Shown here piece by piece: positions 12,355 through 24,607 of a stretch of DNA of 64,000 nucleotides. Position numbers and translations under genes: made by a program. Below the pieces are notes generated by a model. That model saw nothing but the letters and a program-made list of their open reading frames with translations, did no database searches and was not told where the DNA came from. Source of the stretch: Schistosoma haematobium (taxonomy: Eukaryota > Platyhelminthes > Trematoda > Strigeidida > Schistosomatidae); NCBI RefSeq assembly GCF_000699445.3, contig NC_067197.1, positions 33,587,809-33,651,808 of the forward strand, given 5' to 3'. Positions within the stretch are counted from its first letter, which is position 1, and every line of letters starts with the position of its first letter.

Positions 12355-12589
12355 AACTGAACACATCAGATAGTACACAATTTATTCTTCATTTTCTGAC
12401 ATGATATCATAAGATTATTTCATTTTTAATAAGTGAATATAAAAAAAAGCAGTGAACATGCCCTTTGAAAAAAATATACTTCCTTATTACATATCTAATG
12501 GAATATTTTTCAGTAGGTGATATAATCACCAAGGCTTTATCTCAGTTAGGGTAAAGTTGAGAATCAAAAAGCATTAAACAGTTATTTTG

Positions 12590-12755
12590 TTTTAGTATCA
12601 GACTCCTAGACAAAGCTCACTTATGACATCAATAAAGATCAAGTCGTGGAAATTACAGATTATGCGGTTTTACTGAAGAGTCCTATACTAAGTAGAAACA
12701 ACTATCCAGTGAACTCTTTTTTCAATAGTATCTTAAATGAGATCATTCCACACAA
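12590..12755 (+). mobile_element. Decayed SINE fragment
   Basis: GAGTCCTATACTAAG followed by ACTATCCAGTGAACTC resembles the hammerhead segment of the SINE family with several substitutions. It is weak but positioned as expected. Confidence 0.4.
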
Positions 12756-14995
12756 AAAATATCACTTATAAATTAAAATAATCTCTACTCAACTCATTAA
12801 ACCAAGTTATTTTTTGGTAAGCTGAATGATTTCATCTAACATAATGTTTCTATCTTTTAATCATTTGAGAATCTGAGTACCTGTTCATTCCTAGATTCAA
12901 TCTTTCTTTTTATTATTGTGCTTATTTAAATAACGCAATGAAGAAGGGAAACACATGTCAGTCACAATGACAAAAAAAGAAATTTTCTCTATTTTTCTGT
13001 AACTATGATTAGGTGTCATTCCATTCCAATAGTGCTTTTCCTTTAGAAAACAGGTATATGATGTTTAGAATAAATGTGTCACGTTCATTGAATGACATAA
13101 TTCATTAGTCTTTTTTGTTAGTTTTTTTATAATTAGTTGTACATGATAGAAATATTGATCATCTTGTCTCTGAGCGAAATAATTTTATTTTAGGTGAGTG
13201 ATAAGATATATATGCTTAGTGGTGACTGGTTTTAAGATTTATTTCCAGTGTATAACCTGTAAAGCTAATCAAGTAGAAAGTGAAGCATTTGACTTGAATA
13301 TGAAAAGAAGTAATCAAATATTCAGTAGTAAAGCGGCTAGTATAAGTTAATATTAAATTGTAGATGAAAGCACAAAGTCAAAGTAACCCTGATCATTTAA
13401 TAAAGTTGAAATTTAACTAGCGATGAAATTCAAGACGCGTGTTCCACATCATTTGGGGCTCATCAACTGAACCTCAGTGTTGATTTTTATATTGAAGCTT
13501 AAAAACAAAACATTTCAATTCAAACACCCAATATCCACTGAACTACTCAGTTCATATAGCCATTAAATGGTTTAACGAGTATTAGAACATAATTAAGTGT
13601 TTGTAGAATCACATAGCTATTATTCATTACTGAAATCAATCGTTCTCTTATGCCTTATGAACACCCTTATTGAGTTCCTTCAATATTTTTATTTAAACAT
13701 AAGTTTTGTTAGGGTCGGATTGTGTCTAGGAATCTAATCCAGAAAAGACGTTTCAGCGTATTCATTTTTAATACTATGGTGAATAATAGTTGGTTGTAAA
13801 TTGTCGAACATTGGTCACGAGATGTCTGGAACAATTTCTAAGGCTTCTTCTGATGAGGAATAAGCAGAAAAATGGTGTAGTTTTTGTGTTGATCCACATG
13901 ATGAATGTTATTTAGAACTATATTTGTCTTAATAGAAGTTAAAAATGAGTAGGGTAATGGGATTATTTGATTGGATTAGAAGTTCGGGGCATTTCGATCT
14001 GACAAATGAGCGTGATTTTACACCAAACGATCATGATTTTGTTCTCTATTTTCTATTTCTAAATGCTAGTAGAACATTATTGACCAAGTAGCAGCGGAGT
14101 CATTAGGCCAGCTGGCACATTACAAAACACTTTCGAGACTAGGGACAATTGGTAGGAAATTACTAACAAGAATTACATGCTAGCTAATATGATTTATTAG
14201 TGAGACCATCTATCACATAGGGTTCCTACTACGGCTGAGTGATAACGTTTTTATAACGACACTGGATTCGAATGTCCCTTTAATTATTAGATCCTTTGAG
14301 ATTGTAGTAACCAGTACTAACCAGTTCAAACACTAAATCCATAACTCCCTGTTCATTAATTTCAGATATAAGTGATACCAGTCTTTTTCATGAAGACTGT
14401 CATAGTGAGTGATGACCTAGTTTGAAAAGTTTTTATAGTGTTATTTTCCTCAGTGTATTTTATGTAGACCAATTTTGTTATAATTATCATAAGTATTTAT
14501 TTCATTGGTGATGGTAATCTATTTCTTATTTCAAGTAGTAACTTTTATACTTAAAAGCTACATCAAAAAATTCTTGTTCCATCATAGTATCAAATGTAAT
14601 TAACAAAAGATTACATCACGTTAATGTCAATCTAATTTTTAAATCTACATTATGTAAATGACTTCCGCCAGATAGATGAAACTAACTTAGAAAAGAAACG
14701 CTAGTCGCATTTTAAAACAGTAGTATTCAGTTGTATGGTATTTTACCATTTATTACCTACGAAATCATGTTACAAAGGGAAGCAACAGACAATGGATATT
14801 ACGAATAAATTTCGTTGACCGATAGAGGACAAAATAGATTTTCTTCAGTTCCAAAGAAGGAAAAAATTTGTCCTTATCACTAAATCTAATATCGGTATGT
14901 CATCAAACATGAATCCTTTTACTTTTTCACTGATCAAAAGTATAAATTAATAATAGCCATTTCCAACTAGTTAAGTCAGTAAGAGACTGGCGAGT
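12756..14995. other. AT-rich non-coding DNA
   Basis: No coding frame of meaningful length and no repeat that I can assign. Confidence 0.4.
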
Positions 14996-15002
14996 GTCGT
15001 TG

Positions 15003-15225
15003 AAATCATGAATTAATAAAAGTTAGACCAACATTGAAAACTTGGAAGCGCTAGATGGCCGTTTCACCCAAGTATGGGACGCCTCAGTGGTGAATCCACC
15101 AAAGTACTACACCTTTGCTTGCAAACGTTTAACCTCTGGATCGCTGACCCAGCATAAAACGGTTTTAACGTCTGACTCCAACCAATTTATGACATTGCGT
15201 AACCATCTTCTAATGCCTTAGATGG
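15003..15225 (-). mobile_element. Hammerhead SINE, full length but mutated
   Basis: This minus-strand copy has the 3' block (ATTGAAAACTTGGAAGCG), the hammerhead region, and a tRNA-like head (AACCTCTGGATCGCTGACCC). CTGAGGA is CTGAGGC and the cleavage GTC is ATC on the minus strand, so self-cleavage is not expected. Confidence 0.8.
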
Positions 15226-15982
15226 GTACCTGCATCACGTTATCTAACCATTCAAACACTTCTCAACTATTATAAATTTTCTGATTTCCAAAAGTAAATT
15301 TATTTTGCAAAATACATCATACCTAATACAAGTTTGCACACCATTCAGTTGAGAGAACCGAAGTAAATGGACTAAGGTTTAGAAATGTAAATGAGCAGTT
15401 TAATCTCCAGAAACCATACTTTCCAGTGTACGATGAAATATTTTTTTTAAAACACGGCACGAGCCCTCTTTTTTTTCTATTTTTAGAAGAATCTACTGAA
15501 TTTGTACTCTTATTTACCTCATAGGAAATCATACATGTGTCTACAGGATACCATACGCAACGTAGGACTGTGAACAATACTTTTCCATACATTCTTAAAC
15601 CTCATATCAATAAATTAAGATACAGCTAACCCTGTTGGTAATAAGGACTACACAACTAGTAAGTGAAATGGAAAAATGATTAGGATGTTAAATATTCCAC
15701 ACAGGTGAGCATACATAACCGAAATAATACGTCTTAATTTCCTATTATATTATCACGCTCGAAATTCTAATTCTTGTTAATCCATTGATTAGCACATGTA
15801 ATCATACATGTCACTTACGTGAGTAATTACATAATCTCTTCGATTAATGACTAGAACTAGGTTTAGCATCCTTAGTTGGATATGTTTATTCAATAAAATT
15901 ATAATGCTTATTTCAATCACCACAATCACTCTTACACTGTTGTTCAGTGTCTTTTATAAAGAATTTAACAGTATTTAGGGGC
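15226..15982. other. AT-rich non-coding DNA
   Basis: An 89-residue minus-strand frame at 15323-15592 lacks any recognisable feature and is not called a gene. Confidence 0.4.
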
Positions 15983-16841
15983 TGTCAAAAAGAAAGAGTT
16001 CATCGTTTGTGTGTGGGCTGCAATACTGCCCGGGTGCCCAAACCGAAGCAGGTGGTTATCTTAGGGGGCCACTCCCCGAGCCTTTGACCTAAAGGTCTAA
16101 CCCACAAGACAGTGGAGCATCGTAAGGAGATGCAGTCCCATGGTAGCGGGTGACCGAAAATTGGTTCATACGCCATTTGTTCCCGCAGGATACTGGAGCC
16201 CATGTGCACCATTGGTTTGTGGTCCGGTTAAAGCGCCGGACATTCGCTTTTCGTCCTCTCATTTTCGTAAACAACACCCCCGCCACGAGAAGGCAATGAG
16301 TAAGACTTCCCTGGCAGAGGCTGTATACGCGCGGCCGTGTGAGAGTATTTCGAGAGGGAGAGCGGACTCACCCCACTCTCGGCCGTACCAGGGCATTCGG
16401 GGGCAGTGCATGACATGGTGTCGTGGCATGAAAGAAAGCTGCAAAGGACTGGCTTGTGTTGGTCCTTCACGACTCCCTGGTTGGGGTCTGAGAGATGGTG
16501 CTACACAGTGGCTAGAGACGTTATCAGATATGGTTCAGAATAGAAGCCAGTGGCGATCATGCTGTAACCTTCTTTTACTTTCTTCATAAAAAGTGGTTCT
16601 GTCTCCCTTACCTGAAAGATTTCTTCCGATTGTACCTTTGCGTTCCCTGATTACTAGCACATTACCTTACACCAATCTCTTCGTTATTATTCTCTTTTTT
16701 TTGCTGCGCTCCTTGGCTTTTTTTTCTTTCTTCGTATTCCTCTCGAATTTTCATTGTTTTGTGTGGCGCATATATACTGGCGCTCTCTTGTACCAATATT
16801 CATGTGTCCAAATAAATAAATAAATAAATGTCAAAAAGAAA
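15983..16841 (+). mobile_element. Complete non-autonomous LINE-derived element with target duplication
   Basis: An 833-bp insertion (15996-16828) is flanked by a perfect 13-bp direct repeat, TGTCAAAAAGAAA, at 15983-15995 and 16829-16841. The first ~450 bp are a GC-rich head (TGCCCGGGTGCCCAAACC) also found in the rearranged copies at 31.1, 34.1, 36.1, 50.8 and 58.5 kb. Bases 16464-16590 translate to LPGWGLRDGATQWLETL and then MVQNRSQW, clearly related to the last ~40 residues of the LINE protein ending at 46598. It ends in an (AAAT)n tail. Head plus LINE 3' end with its own duplication suggests an element mobilised by a partner LINE. The 149-residue frame across the head is not a gene. Confidence 0.85.
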
Positions 16842-17928
16842 TGTCTCATATCTTGACTCATATTTATAGTCTTATGACAAGTATTACAACGCGGGTAAAC
16901 GAAAGACACCACCTATTCTGCTGGTGAGATAATATTAAATAAGAAACACTTAATCGATAATTATGAGTGGTGCTGATTTCTCATAAGAAAGTCTCACCTT
17001 GATAACAGAAACTCTTAGTGTATATGACAATTAACAAAACTACGATACTCTTTCTCAAGTCATATTTTACTGTAGACAGTTGATTTACAAATGAATATAC
17101 TATCAAGAATACAGGTACTTAATTTCAAAAGCAGTAGTGAGGAAATATTGTCTATGATAAACTAAGATGGTTAATGCTTTGTCTTCTAACTTTAAAAACC
17201 TAACAAATAACCTTGTACTTGGAAATCCTATGGTAACATTTAAACAAAAAAGTGGTACTAAGTAGAAAATAAACCAACTGATCCACTCAACTGGTACTTG
17301 GGTATTAGCTACACTTTAACTGTGAACACTAATGACACTACACTTTTGCCTAAACAGAAGAGATGGGAATGAAGCTTCAACCTTAAACTTAATGGCTGAA
17401 AGTCGAATGCCTTTAGCACTAAGACGATGCTTCAAATATAGAGATTTAATGAACGATTACGTAAAAGCAATACGATTTCTTATTTTCACTTTCAACGTAC
17501 TCGCATGGCTTTTAGGTTAAATAAAGCTACTTAAACTATGTACGCTAAAGTATTAATAAAAATATAACTCAACAGCAAGAAATCATGTGAAACAGTTTGG
17601 ACAAAAGTGTGGCAATAACTAGAAGTGAATCAATGCACTAAATAATTTCTTTGGAAGTATACTTGAAGTTGTTTCTTAATAATGCATACCCAAAGAATTC
17701 TACACTTTTAGAATACCCCCAAAGAGCTCAAAAAAGGATTTACGACAACAATCTCGTTGTAATAATAAACATTTATCGTCAGTAAAATTAATATTGTATA
17801 TATATGTACATGGTTTCATTTATACGGAAAATGTATTGAAATTAATGAAATGTTTCACAAGAAAAAATACGTTCGTGCTCATATAGTCTAGTAAATTAAC
17901 TTTTTGATGTATAGTTTACACAGTTTTG
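16842..17928. other. AT-rich DNA, 3' flank of the ELAV-like gene
   Basis: No separate gene was recognised. The part nearest 17928 must contain the 3' untranslated region of the minus-strand RRM gene. I could not identify a convincing polyadenylation signal. Confidence 0.4.
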
Positions 17929-19548
17929 TTAGACTTTAGAGGAGGCCATATTGCTTCCATTAGATATATTCAAATTCCCAAGTGCCTCGATCGTCTCTGA
18001 AACTTGGAGATTGTTGGAAGGTAAAATATTAGTAACATCTAATTTCTCACTTGACAACTGCGGACTGTGGCATCCAGAGTCTGGAATGTCCCCTTTCTGT
18101 TTCGAAACAGGTTTTTCCAAAGTATTACTGTTACTGAGACTTTCATATTTAGTCCACTTTCCTTTACTTTGACGAAATGAAACCTGTAGTCGCCTACCAG
18201 ATAAAAGTGATCCGTTCATTATATCTATAGCGTTTTGGGCACTTTGAAAATTACTATACGTAACGAAACCGAAGTTTCTGGAGGAGTTTGTTTTGTAATC
18301 TTTCGGTATAGAAACATTTAAGATTGGTCCAAACTGCGAGAACAGAACAAATATTTGTGCTTCAGTCATGTTTCCAATATTATATATGTATACAGATGTA
18401 GATTCGTTTTTGTCAATTTTAGTGGATTTCGGTCGACCGAAATGAGAAAAGTCGTTTGATTGCTTACAAGTTACATCAGATATCTTAGTAGGTAAATTAG
18501 ATTGTTGCTGACTTGAAGCAGGATAAAATGTATTTTGAACGTTGGTAATTATAGGACAACCTTGGACTGAATTTCCATAACTTTCCAACTGATTTGTACA
18601 TAAAGTATTCAAAGGGATTTGGTTAAGATAGTTCTGTTGAAGAGGTAGCCAAAGATTTGGATAAGGTTGTTGTGAGTAGAAGTAAGGGGCCAAGTAACCA
18701 GAAGTTACATTTAAGGCAGAAGAGGGGTTCTGATACTCAGTATTGGGATAATCATTACTCCATAACAGACCCTGTGGATTTAGTTGTGGTTGGATAACAG
18801 GAGACTGCAATAGTGACCCCTGGACAGACTGGGCCAATGCTGTACATAAATTGTTAGGAATGTAAGGTAACTGTGGACAGGAGGGTGTATAAACTTCAGG
18901 AACTGGAGGCTTTGATTGCGATAAGTGAGCAGACAACTGACCGTTTCGCAGATTTTGTTGATGCAAAAATGGTCTTCTGAAGTTGTTCCTGGATTTTGTC
19001 AAACTAACCGATTGTCGATAAGGTGGAGTGGCAAACTTTATAGACAACATCTGATTATCTGTAGATCCAGGCCAGATACGTGCATCTAGAGAACGCTTTG
19101 CTGCTTCGGCATCAGCAGGATTCTCGAACAGTACGTAGGCACTCCCCTTAGAAACATTCGTATCGTGATCACGCAATATACGACACTGAACAATAGGACC
19201 AAACTGTCCGAATTCTGTTGTCAAATCGTGTTCGGTGAGTGTAGGTGGAAAATTTTTAACGTATAAATTTGAGCTTTGACAAAGTCGTCCTTGCAGCTTA
19301 GCTAGTGAAACTTTCAGAATCTTATCGGCGATTCGGTAACCATTAAAGCGTGTGATAGCCTTATGAGCAGAGTCGGAATCTTCATACTCACAAAACCCAA
19401 AGCCAAAGCTGGACCCACTATTTCGGTCTCGAATTATCCGGCAAGTTTTAATGGCACCAACAGATGAGAACAAGTTGGTCAAATCAGCATCTGTAATTGA
19501 TGTTGGAATGTAGTTGATGATTAGGTTTCGATCATGATATACAACCAT
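17929..19548 (-). CDS. ELAV/Hu-like RNA-binding protein with three RRM domains
   Basis: A 539-residue protein in one uninterrupted reading frame. RRM1 (about residues 8-84) has RNP2 NLIINYI and RNP1 GFGFCEY. RRM2 (about 94-175) has NLYVKNF and KGSAYVLF. RRM3 (about 384-461) has SVYIYNI and RNFGFVTY. Two close N-terminal RRMs, a long linker and a C-terminal RRM are the layout of ELAV/Hu proteins, which bind AU- or U-rich mRNA elements and control stability, splicing and translation; NLIxNYxP is typical of their RRM1. The linker here is long (about 208 residues), rich in Q, N, P, S and Y. A CELF-type protein is the main alternative. The ATG at 19548 lies 8 nt after an acceptor-like sequence, which supports this start. 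No introns interrupt the coding region. Confidence 0.92.
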   Translation of the reverse strand: MVVYHDRNLIINYIPTSITDADLTNLFSSVGAIKTCRIIRDRNSGSSFGFGFCEYEDSDSAHKAITRFNGYRIADKILKVSLAKLQGRLCQSSNLYVKNFPPTLTEHDLTTEFGQFGPIVQCRILRDHDTNVSKGSAYVLFENPADAEAAKRSLDARIWPGSTDNQMLSIKFATPPYRQSVSLTKSRNNFRRPFLHQQNLRNGQLSAHLSQSKPPVPEVYTPSCPQLPYIPNNLCTALAQSVQGSLLQSPVIQPQLNPQGLLWSNDYPNTEYQNPSSALNVTSGYLAPYFYSQQPYPNLWLPLQQNYLNQIPLNTLCTNQLESYGNSVQGCPIITNVQNTFYPASSQQQSNLPTKISDVTCKQSNDFSHFGRPKSTKIDKNESTSVYIYNIGNMTEAQIFVLFSQFGPILNVSIPKDYKTNSSRNFGFVTYSNFQSAQNAIDIMNGSLLSGRRLQVSFRQSKGKWTKYESLSNSNTLEKPVSKQKGDIPDSGCHSPQLSSEKLDVTNILPSNNLQVSETIEALGNLNISNGSNMASSKV

Positions 19549-19556
19549 CTTCGGAG

Positions 19557-19575
19557 CTGAAATAGGGAAAACTAT
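19557..19575 (-). promoter_or_regulatory. 3' splice acceptor just upstream of the ELAV-like start codon
   Basis: On the minus strand a pyrimidine-rich TTTTCCCTATTTCAG ends at 19557, and ATG starts 8 nt later. It is either the end of a 5'-UTR intron or a spliced-leader trans-splicing site; schistosomes use both. The sequence does not decide between them. Confidence 0.6.
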
Positions 19576-22124
19576 TATTTAGTTTTAAACGGATAACATA
19601 ACGAAAAGGTGGAAATGAGATGATGGATTGAAACCAATACTTTGAAATAATTATGTTCTGTGTAACTTTGCTGTTTTCAATTTTACGGCTTTTTATCCAG
19701 CTTACCTACGCTGGATTTCGAAAGGCAGAAGTTTCAGCTTATATAAAGTTTACAAGCACATATGTAAATTTACAGTAGACGTTAGTTTGCTTCAAAAGTT
19801 TTCGTTTTTGTAGTGCTAACAGTACAGAGGACAAGTCTATACCGATTCGTCCAAATTGTTTCAAACTAGATGATATATTTGTTTGTAAAGGAGTCTATTT
19901 GAAATATGAGTTTCAAATGAATGACGCTACTCTCCCGTCGATAATTTTAGTCGGTTATAACGGTCTTGATATATAAACTATGTTACTTCAGACTTTAAAT
20001 AAGGTTTCAAAGACCAGAAGACTGCACTCCGAATAGATGCATCAAGGTACATCGCAAATCGTCCGGTTGCTATACCAACGCTCACTCAAGAATCGCATTC
20101 AAAGACTGGTTACTATTCCTAAGAACACTTAAATCAGTGAATTGTGATTAGGTCGTCAGGGTTCTTATTGCTGAGATCCAAGCTTTAGATCTACTTTACT
20201 TAAATGGTTTGGTAAGCCAGGTACCAAAGCTAGTATTTAAACAACGTGGGGTATAACATTAAATATGTAAATTCTCACCTAGTTACTGAGCTTTATTTTC
20301 GAATAACATTCAAATTTTCAACATAGCGTTTACACACAAGTTGATCTGAAAGTTTCGACTTGAAAAGGTTTTAGCATTGGCGAAGTGTAGTATGAACATT
20401 TGCATTTGGATACGTGACTATACTAGTCGTTTTGCTGCTTTGGAGGTGTAAATGTTAAAGACTTGAACACACTATCTAAATTAGTTCTGGCTTAATAATC
20501 CCGCTGTAGTTGCAAAAGTTATTCAGACATGATGGAATTTCAAACGCGTATCGTAGTTCGTCTAGAACAAACATAACATTGACTACTTGCTTGATCTACC
20601 TCGCAGTATGGCTTTCTAACCTCCCGATGAGCATTTTTGAAAACTGTCGCTGTCTTTCGATTAGCTTTTCAAAGTATTTAATAACAATTTAATTTATTTT
20701 GACGTTACTATCATTAATTATTATTGTTAAGATGTCGATAACTTATGGTTCTAAGTTAGCAATTGACAAGGTCACCTGTCTATATAAAGATTTCTAAGTG
20801 TCGGGCAGAGGTAACACCTATAACGTCTATATCCACTGAATTCTGAGTGATCAAAGTTACCACCGTTTAAGAGGAAAACCACCCCAACCAACTAATAAAG
20901 GGGAAAATGCGTTGGAAACAATGGGTCGTCGACTTATATCTCAAAAGAAATACTAGGTAATTAAAATTTGACGGAGTACGACATCGCGTATATGTAATGT
21001 GCAGACAATATTAAAGTGAGTCCGGTAAGTTAATCACAAATCTAATATAGAATTACAAATCTCAGTGACATTTGAAAACATGAGAACATAAACTTTAATA
21101 CTGCATGCAATTCTTGATTTCAACACATTTGACTGGCACATGGTCTGAGTGGAAGGAAATATTTTATGGGAGATGAACAGTTGTTATACATACCAATATG
21201 TTATAATACATACAGACCTCAAGAAAATACGTGGTGTCAAAACGTGGCTTTAGTCGTAATCCCGCCTTCATGTAAGGTCATTATCATAATATCCAATATA
21301 TCAACCACCTATTTGACGAGCTAGTCTGGACCAGTTAATTTTTTTGCCCCTGCTACCTTCTTCAGTACACTCAGAGATTAACAAGTATAATACTTCTCAG
21401 AAATAGTCAGTACAGAATGCTATCATTACCGCTTTTGACAGTGAATTCCATGGTTCATAGACTTAATCACTAAAAATTCAAGACCTTGCTTTCTTCTATC
21501 ACATGCCAGGGTGGTGTCCACTTTTATATAGTTTGGTACTGAAGTGTATCAGTGGTGTGTGGAAATTTCAAGGATTATAAGACCCATTATACATCTTGAT
21601 AATGGCCTTACTTAGTTTCTGTACCTCACTAAATAAAGATTTAATGACACAAAGCCAGACTGTAGCGGTAAGTAAATCCCCAAAATAAATAGCTCTGTAA
21701 GTTTTCGACATTGGATGCTGACCACATTAGTTCTAAGGGGCTCACCTAGCTGAAAGCGCTCAGTCATACACCCTCACCAGATCACGAGTGGGAACGCCGT
21801 GCTCAACAACCCCTGCAATCGCTAGCCAGATTATATCAGACGATCCTCGATATATTGATAGTCTATCAAATATATCTTTGAACCTCCCCGCTTCTGTCTT
21901 TTGATTTCACCTGGTGGGTACGATTCAAGTGGAAAGTGTTACTGGTTAAAGCGTTGTCAAACTCCGGATACCCGTGGCATCTTCAAGACTATTAGCGTTT
22001 TTGCTTGAGCAAACTACTCTTGAGAGAACAATATCATTCTTCAGGTAAAAATATATGGTGGATGACCATTTTTGAAATGACGTCCAGTGAAATATTACTG
22101 AGTCCTAGACAAATCATTTTTTGC
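19576..22124. other. Non-coding DNA upstream of the ELAV-like gene
   Basis: No supported reading frame or known repeat. Some of it may be promoter or a 5'-UTR intron of the minus-strand gene, but no core promoter element stands out. Confidence 0.4.
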
Positions 22125-22285
22125 TGTTTGTATGAACTAATGATTCATTTGTACTTCAGGACTGCATGATATCGAATTCCCGATAAAATACATTCGTTCG
22201 TGCTTATCTAGTACTTCTTGATCCGACTACGTTATTTCTGGGATTCTTAGTTTGTGCAATAATTCAAATACTTTTATTTATCACA
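22125..22285 (+). mobile_element. 5' LTR of Gypsy-type remnant
   Basis: 161 bp, beginning TGTTTG and ending TTATCACA. It matches the 3' copy at 24608-24768, which has exactly the same length, and the solo copy at 10078-10238. It is followed two bases later by TGG, as expected for a tRNA primer site. The TG...CA ends and equal lengths support LTR status. I found no matching short target duplication at the outer ends. Confidence 0.75.
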
Positions 22286-23783
22286 CTGGCTTCGCGATGG
22301 AGCCTGTGAGAGAACGGTTGGACATACATTGAGATTTTTATGCCTTCGAGGATTACATGGAAAGGTTGGAAATCTAGGCTATGACCAAAGAGGTTGACGA
22401 TGTTAATATTGTGGCTCATTTCCTTACATTCATCGGAAAGGAAGCATACTTTTTATTAAAAACCCTGGCGTTTCTACAAAAGCCTATTTCACGTCCTTAT
22501 TCAACTCTCAAGGAACTACTGCTAGACCATGCACAGTATACGAATTTTGAATAGAGCAAAAGAGGAAAATTTCACAAAATAATTCATCAAGACATCAAAG
22601 ATTCTGGGACATTACTACGTGGTATGGCGGTATGGCAACCTGGACCGATGCATACATGCGCCTGACCCTACGTTGTAGCTGACTGACATTACTACGTCAT
22701 CCTAATCCAATGCGTACTCAAGTTTATGCAGATAATCCATTGAGTTGCGATGCGTGTCACAAAGATTATCACAATTGTTGTAAATGTTTGTCCTGTGGCA
22801 AGATTCACTCATTTAATTCATGTGTATTTAGTAATTATAAAAGCTTTAAATGTGGTGTGATTGGATACATTCAGCCATTTTGTAATACTGCTCTTCATTT
22901 CGCTGCAATCAATACTAAGTTTTGTAATTCTGATCTTTTTAAGTTGAGCGTTTCTAATGATCATTTGTCTTTATCTGCGGCTTTAAAAAACAGTATAGAG
23001 TCGTTTAACAGTCCAGAATTAGATGAAACTCAGAATAATTGTGAAAAAAAGTTGCTAATCAGTCAAATTCTTATAAAATATCCCATCTTATTGTACCAGA
23101 TATAGTTTATCCTAACGATACACATATTTCTGATGAAATTTCCTACAAATCTGAGGAAAATATGTTGAGTGAATCTAGTCATGATCGAAAACATGATGCG
23201 GTTTTGATATATGCTGATTATTTTAATGATTCATTGTTCTTTAATGAAATTCTTAGTGAATTTGAGGAAAATATTTCAGAAAAATTGAACTCTGATGTCA
23301 TATCAAATGTCATTTGTCCTCACAGTGGATTTATCCCTAGTGATATCCCTAATATATGTGACAAATATGTTCCGAATGAGTCGAGTTCAAGTCACATTCC
23401 TGATGTTATTGTATCACAGGTGGGATATTCTCACAATCAATGTATGTTGAGTAGAATCCCTAGTCAGTCGTATGATCAATCAGAGGGAATAGAAAGTTAT
23501 CCCGAAATAGTCCGAAAACCAGTTTACCCAGATATGAAGTTTGCACAGGCAGGAAATCCAAATTCAAGATTATCTTAATGAGTATGAGGCAGAGGCATAT
23601 TTTCCATTTAATTGTTTTGCAGGCGAATCAAACCTAGATGGATCTCATGTGTTAATAACACATATCAATGCAGACTTATCTGTTTTAGTGGCCCGTGGAT
23701 CTGACTCCTATTTAGATTGTATGGATGTTTGCTATCGCCGATTCTCGTATATCATCGTCGACTTTAATCACGTTAGTCAATAA
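22286..23783 (+). pseudogene. Broken gag gene of a Gypsy-type retrotransposon
   Basis: A decayed structural (gag) gene follows the 5' LTR. Bases about 22310-22552 read, with disruptions, as a capsid-like segment (VAHFLTFIGKEAYFLLKTL). A 64-bp LINE fragment then interrupts it. The frame at 22710-23105 contains a zinc knuckle, CLSCGKIHSFNSC, with spacing CX2CX3HX4C, then a second degraded knuckle. A shift near an A-run at about 23043 moves the frame to 23162-23578, and a further shift moves it to 23541-23783. No protease, reverse transcriptase or integrase follows before the 3' LTR, so the element is internally deleted and inactive. The clade (Saci- or Boudicca-like) cannot be settled here. Confidence 0.75.
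22608..22697 (+). mobile_element. 64-bp LINE 3'-tail insertion with 13-bp target duplication
   Basis: Bases 22621-22684 match the extreme 3' end of the LINE at 42.87-46.81 kb (GGTATGGCAACCTGGACCGA, then CCTACGTTGTAGCTGACTGA). They are flanked by a perfect 13-bp repeat GACATTACTACGT at 22608-22620 and 22685-22697. It is an extremely 5'-truncated insertion inside the gag remnant. Confidence 0.9.
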
Positions 23784-24607
23784 CGGAATCAAATAAGTCA
23801 AATAACGAGAATGGCCTTTGAATACATATACTTTGTATATAAGGTGAATGGAATAGCAGGAAGAGAAGCGATGCAGAGTGGAGATGGCGGGTAAGCCAAC
23901 TCATTTTTAGTCAGGCGTTAATCAATATTTATAGGCAGACAAAATAAGCTACAGACATGTGATGAGACATGGGATAAGAAGTGTACACACATATACGCTC
24001 ATATAAAAACAATGAAGACTGGTAAGCGAATAACTAACAAGGTCAACATATGACTCAAGTAGAATGAATAGATTGGTCTGTCCGAAAACTAGAATAAGGT
24101 ATATGGGCTTAAAATAATAACTGACACTACACTGTGTATCCTAATATAAAAAGCAAAAGGAATGTATATCATATTTTTTATGCAAGTCAAATTCACATGA
24201 TGGGATGCCTCAAATTATGTGCCAGTGTGTATCCCTAAATACTCACATAAAATAATCGAAGCGTGAGATATCAGATAATGCAAATTTGAAAAGTCAAATT
24301 GGTCATAACATTGCGACGTTAGGACCCCATATTATTTCGTGGTGGATGATAGTTTTGGAAAATCTATTATTCAAATTCTAGATATTAGTGGTTTCACTAC
24401 ACAACCGACATGGTGAGTGAATACAATTCCAGGGCTCAGGGGAGTCCGCTCCAACTGCAGTTGTTAATTCTAATACTAGTAACTACATTCTAGATCATAC
24501 AGAGTCGACATCTAATACACAATAGGAGAGACGCGTGGTAGTCCTAAGGAGAAGTGGCATAATTAGTTGCAGGGATTTGATTCTCATTTAAGTTGAGGCG
24601 GATGTGG
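23784..24607. repeat. Internal or 3' region of Gypsy remnant, with LTR-like repeat homology
   Basis: Bases about 23800-24090 resemble the repeat at 55.8-56.06 kb (reverse complement of 8.92-9.13 kb), including GATGAGACATGGGATAAGAA and AACAAGGTCAACATATGACTC. The rest, up to the 3' LTR, holds no recognisable reading frame. Confidence 0.45.

Noticed and set aside
16140..16589. 149-residue open frame on the plus strand
   Set aside because: It lies across the head and LINE-derived end of the non-autonomous element. Only its last 40 residues resemble LINE protein, and the head has no protein homologue recognised.
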